Assembly (NCBI GenBank): GCA_037974335.1
Contig: CM075760.1
Location: 36,031,609 to 36,095,608 of the forward strand
Source: Prionace glauca
Lineage: Eukaryota > Chordata > Chondrichthyes > Carcharhiniformes > Carcharhinidae
DNA length: 64,000 bases
Direction: 5' to 3'
The position numbers and the translations under genes are program-made. Under the pieces are notes generated by a model, which was not told the origin of the DNA, ran no database searches, and saw only the letters and a list, made by a program, of their open reading frames with translations. Shown here one piece after another: positions 62,011-64,000 of the stretch; the stretch's first letter is position 1; every line of letters begins with the position of its first letter.

Positions 62011-62734
62011 AGCAAGTGGGATAGTCGAGTGAATCCCTTTCCACACTGAGGTCAGGGTAATGTTCTCTCCCCAGTGTGTGTTTCTGTAAAGTCGATAACA
62101 CAGTGAATCCCTTCCCACACTGAGAGCAGGTGAACGGCCTCTCCCCAGTGTGAATTCGCTGGTGTGTCTGCAGATTGGATAACTGGTTGAATTCCTTCCC
62201 ACACTGAGAGCAGGTGAATGGCTTCTCCCCAGTGTGAACTCGCTGGTGTCTCCGCAGTCTGGATGAGTCAGTGAATCCCTTCCCACACTGAGAGCAGGTG
62301 AATGGTCTCTCCCCAGTGTGAACTCGCTGGTGTGTCCGCAGGTTGGATGACTGAGTGAATCCCTCCCCACACTGAGAGCAGGTGAACGGCCTCTCCCCAG
62401 TGTGAATTCGCTGGTGTGTCTGCAGAATGGCTAACTGGTTGAATCCCTTTCCACATTGAGAGCAGGTGAATGGTCTCTCCCCAGTGTGAACTCGCTGATG
62501 TGTCAGCAGGTTGGATGACTGAGTGAATCCCTTCCCACACTGAGAGCAGGTGAAAGGTTTCTCTCCAGTGTGAAGTCGCTGATGTGACTGCAGGTGGCGG
62601 AACCGAATGAATCCCTCCCCACACTGAGAGCAGATGAACGGCCCCTCTCCAGTGTGGCTACGCTGATGAGCATCCAGCAGAGATGGGAATCTGTATCTCT
62701 TTCCACAGTCTGCACATTTCCATGGTTTCTCCAT
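62009..62734 (-). CDS. ZNF9: eight-finger C2H2 protein, 3'-truncated
   Basis: 241 residues from [14 protein letters not shown] (an in-frame ATG lies 12 codons upstream, at 62770). Seven intact fingers, five of them (fingers 3-7) of the [18 protein letters not shown] type with QSSNL, QLAIL, DSSRL and QLSNL helices. An eighth finger breaks after [11 protein letters not shown], where a small deletion shifts the frame to a stop. The loss is at the C-terminus, so a truncated DNA-binding protein is possible. The exon opens at 63044 after TTGTTTTACAG. The upstream finger is decayed (about 62880-62790). Its promoter core is deleted (module G). Closest flank relative: ZNF2. Confidence 0.83.
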   Translation of the reverse strand: MEKPWKCADCGKRYRFPSLLDAHQRSHTGEGPFICSQCGEGFIRFRHLQSHQRLHTGEKPFTCSQCGKGFTQSSNLLTHQRVHTGERPFTCSQCGKGFNQLAILQTHQRIHTGERPFTCSQCGEGFTQSSNLRTHQRVHTGERPFTCSQCGKGFTDSSRLRRHQRVHTGEKPFTCSQCGKEFNQLSNLQTHQRIHTGERPFTCSQCGKGFTVLSTLQKHTLGREHYPDLSVERDSLDYPTC

Positions 62735-63444
62735 GGTGCAGGTATCCTTGCCTCTCGCTTGGGTGGACAATCAGTTGAAGACTCGTCCACTCACGTGTAC
62801 AGTCTCTCCCCGCTGTGAATGGTGTGATATTTATTCAGGCTGTGTAACTGGTTAAAGCTCTTCAGTCAGTGCTGTGGAACACTCTCACTTGAATGTGGAA
62901 ATGTGTTGATGCTTTTCCAGTCACACTCATGTTTGAAATCTTTTCAAATCTCCTTCCAGGTTCAATGGCCGATGATATTCAGGTCCCGAGGAATATGACT
63001 CTGCCAGATCTCGACCGCATGTTTGAGATTTCAGCCTGTGATTCCTGTAAAACAAGTTGACACAAGTCATCAGTGTCAGTACAGGATAGAAATCCAGAAC
63101 AGACAATTCTACTTTCTGTGGAACATACTTTCCTCTCTCCTTCCCCAAAAGTTGTAAATCTCCATCCCACACACTCTCCCTCCATTCTCACTCTGCTGTA
63201 TCTAATATTCACCCTCCCAATTCTCCTGAAGGTGCTAATTGACAGATCCATGCTCATTGCTTCCTGTCCTGGAGACACACAGCTGAAAATCTCCACGCAG
63301 GCTGCCAGACAGATACATGCCCATATGACTGAACTGAAAATGTGTGGAATATACAGACAGGATTCACTTCCTTTCCCTTCAGTTGCTGCAAGTCCCAAAT
63401 TTCCCCCAGAATGAGAAAAGAAAAGGAAAGGGGGCAAACATTGA

Positions 63445-63515
63445 TTTCCTCCCAGATGTTGCACAGAGGAGGAAGTTTTAGTCTGAACTTCATTGGCCGA
63501 CTTCTGCATTACGAC
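63445..63515 (-). promoter_or_regulatory. Module G remnant: minus exon 1
   Basis: Exon 1 of the minus-strand gene (in sense GACTAAAACTTCCTCCTCTG, then TGCAACATCT) followed by GGGAGG instead of GTGAGT, the same defect as module B. Beyond 63515 the sequence jumps to plus-intron sequence (AAAGACATTGACATCCTTTG), so arms, dyads and GC core are missing. Confidence 0.65.
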
Positions 63516-64000
63516 TTTCACCCTCAAAGACATTGACATCCTTTGCTGCCTCAGCTTGACACATGTATTTGTCTGGCTAAAAGGAGGGTCTCTTTCCTAA
63601 CATTCATAATTAAAGGGCTGGTTTCCCTCAGGGTTGGCTGACACTTAAGAGAATAATAAATTATTATAGGACAGAGATATGCCGAGTGTTGTTATATTGT
63701 GGATCTGATATATTATTTATGGTTCTGTAACAAAGTACATTTATTATTTCTCGTCTTGTAATGAGGCACTGTAGATCTGTTATATATTTCCACTCATCAA
63801 GTCATAACAGCACAGAAGGAATCCATTCAGAACTCAAGTCCATGCTGCCTTCTGTCGAAGAATCCAGTCAGTCCCATTCCCCTTCTATATTCCCTTTCCC
63901 CTGCAAGTTTATTTCCTTCATGTGCCCATCTCATTTCTGAAATGTATTTAAGGGGACAGTATACTAATATAGAACAGAAATGTGTCTGATATTATTATAT
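63516..64000 (+). other. Plus-side ZNF intron sequence beyond module G
   Basis: Matches the plus introns of modules B (27970-28140) and E (49590-49860), including TTAAAGGGCTGGTTTCC. It carries the repeat TAACAGCACAGAAGGAATCC (63797-63945) also found in E. A plus-strand partner ZNF may follow outside the window. Confidence 0.6.

Overview
The window looks like nuclear DNA of a cartilaginous fish, most likely a shark. It is dense with tRNA-derived SINEs of the elasmobranch type, with CR1-clade LINEs ending in (TTCTTATG)n, (TTTGTTC)n or (ATGTTCT)n tails, and with tandem C2H2 zinc-finger genes that lack a KRAB domain. No bacterial or organelle features are visible. Species and repeat names are inferred from family knowledge; no search was run.

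Layout. 1-2.35 kb: a 23-bp minisatellite, then on the minus strand a decayed antigen-receptor V gene segment (about 861-1171). Its 3' end abuts a CACAGTG heptamer, a 23-bp spacer and a nonamer, and the signal is repeated three times at 63-bp spacing. 2.35-9.3 kb: old repeats and a near-complete CR1 element with both ORFs open (4.75-8.70 kb). 9.3-64 kb: a zinc-finger (ZNF) cluster with nine ORFs, called here ZNF1(-), ZNF2(+), ZNF3(+), ZNF4(+), ZNF5(-), ZNF6(-), ZNF7(-), ZNF8(+) and ZNF9(-).

Cluster logic. The unit appears to be a head-to-head gene pair sharing a GC-rich bidirectional promoter. Each direction has a short non-coding exon 1 ending near ACATCT|GTGAGT, an intron, and one large last exon carrying all fingers. 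Promoter modules or remnants are at about 12.7-13.2 (A), 27.3-27.8 (B), 36.2-36.7 (C), 43.6-43.8 (D), 47.0/49.1-49.2 (E), 53.7-54.2 (F) and 63.4-63.5 kb (G). Modules A and F keep both partners; the others have lost one partner or the promoter core. A dyad TGGAGGACC-N11-GGTCCTCCA flanked by CCAAT boxes recurs in A, B, C and F. In several genes an extra finger lies upstream in a different frame from the main ORF.

Retroelements supply much of the rest. Young CR1 copies lie at 4.75-8.70, 13.51-16.89, 34.02-35.66 and 47.0-49.04 kb; the last is a head-to-head rearranged copy sitting where the core of promoter E should be. The ZNF2 intron (13.4-22.3 kb) is a nest: an old CR1 interrupted by an inverted repeat dimer with a 13-bp target duplication, by a SINE that is itself split by a 3.7-kb CR1, and by a roughly 50-bp CR1 tail. 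The most notable observation is the V segment with a triplicated recombination signal; next are the bidirectional ZNF promoter with its conserved dyad and the out-of-frame upstream finger.
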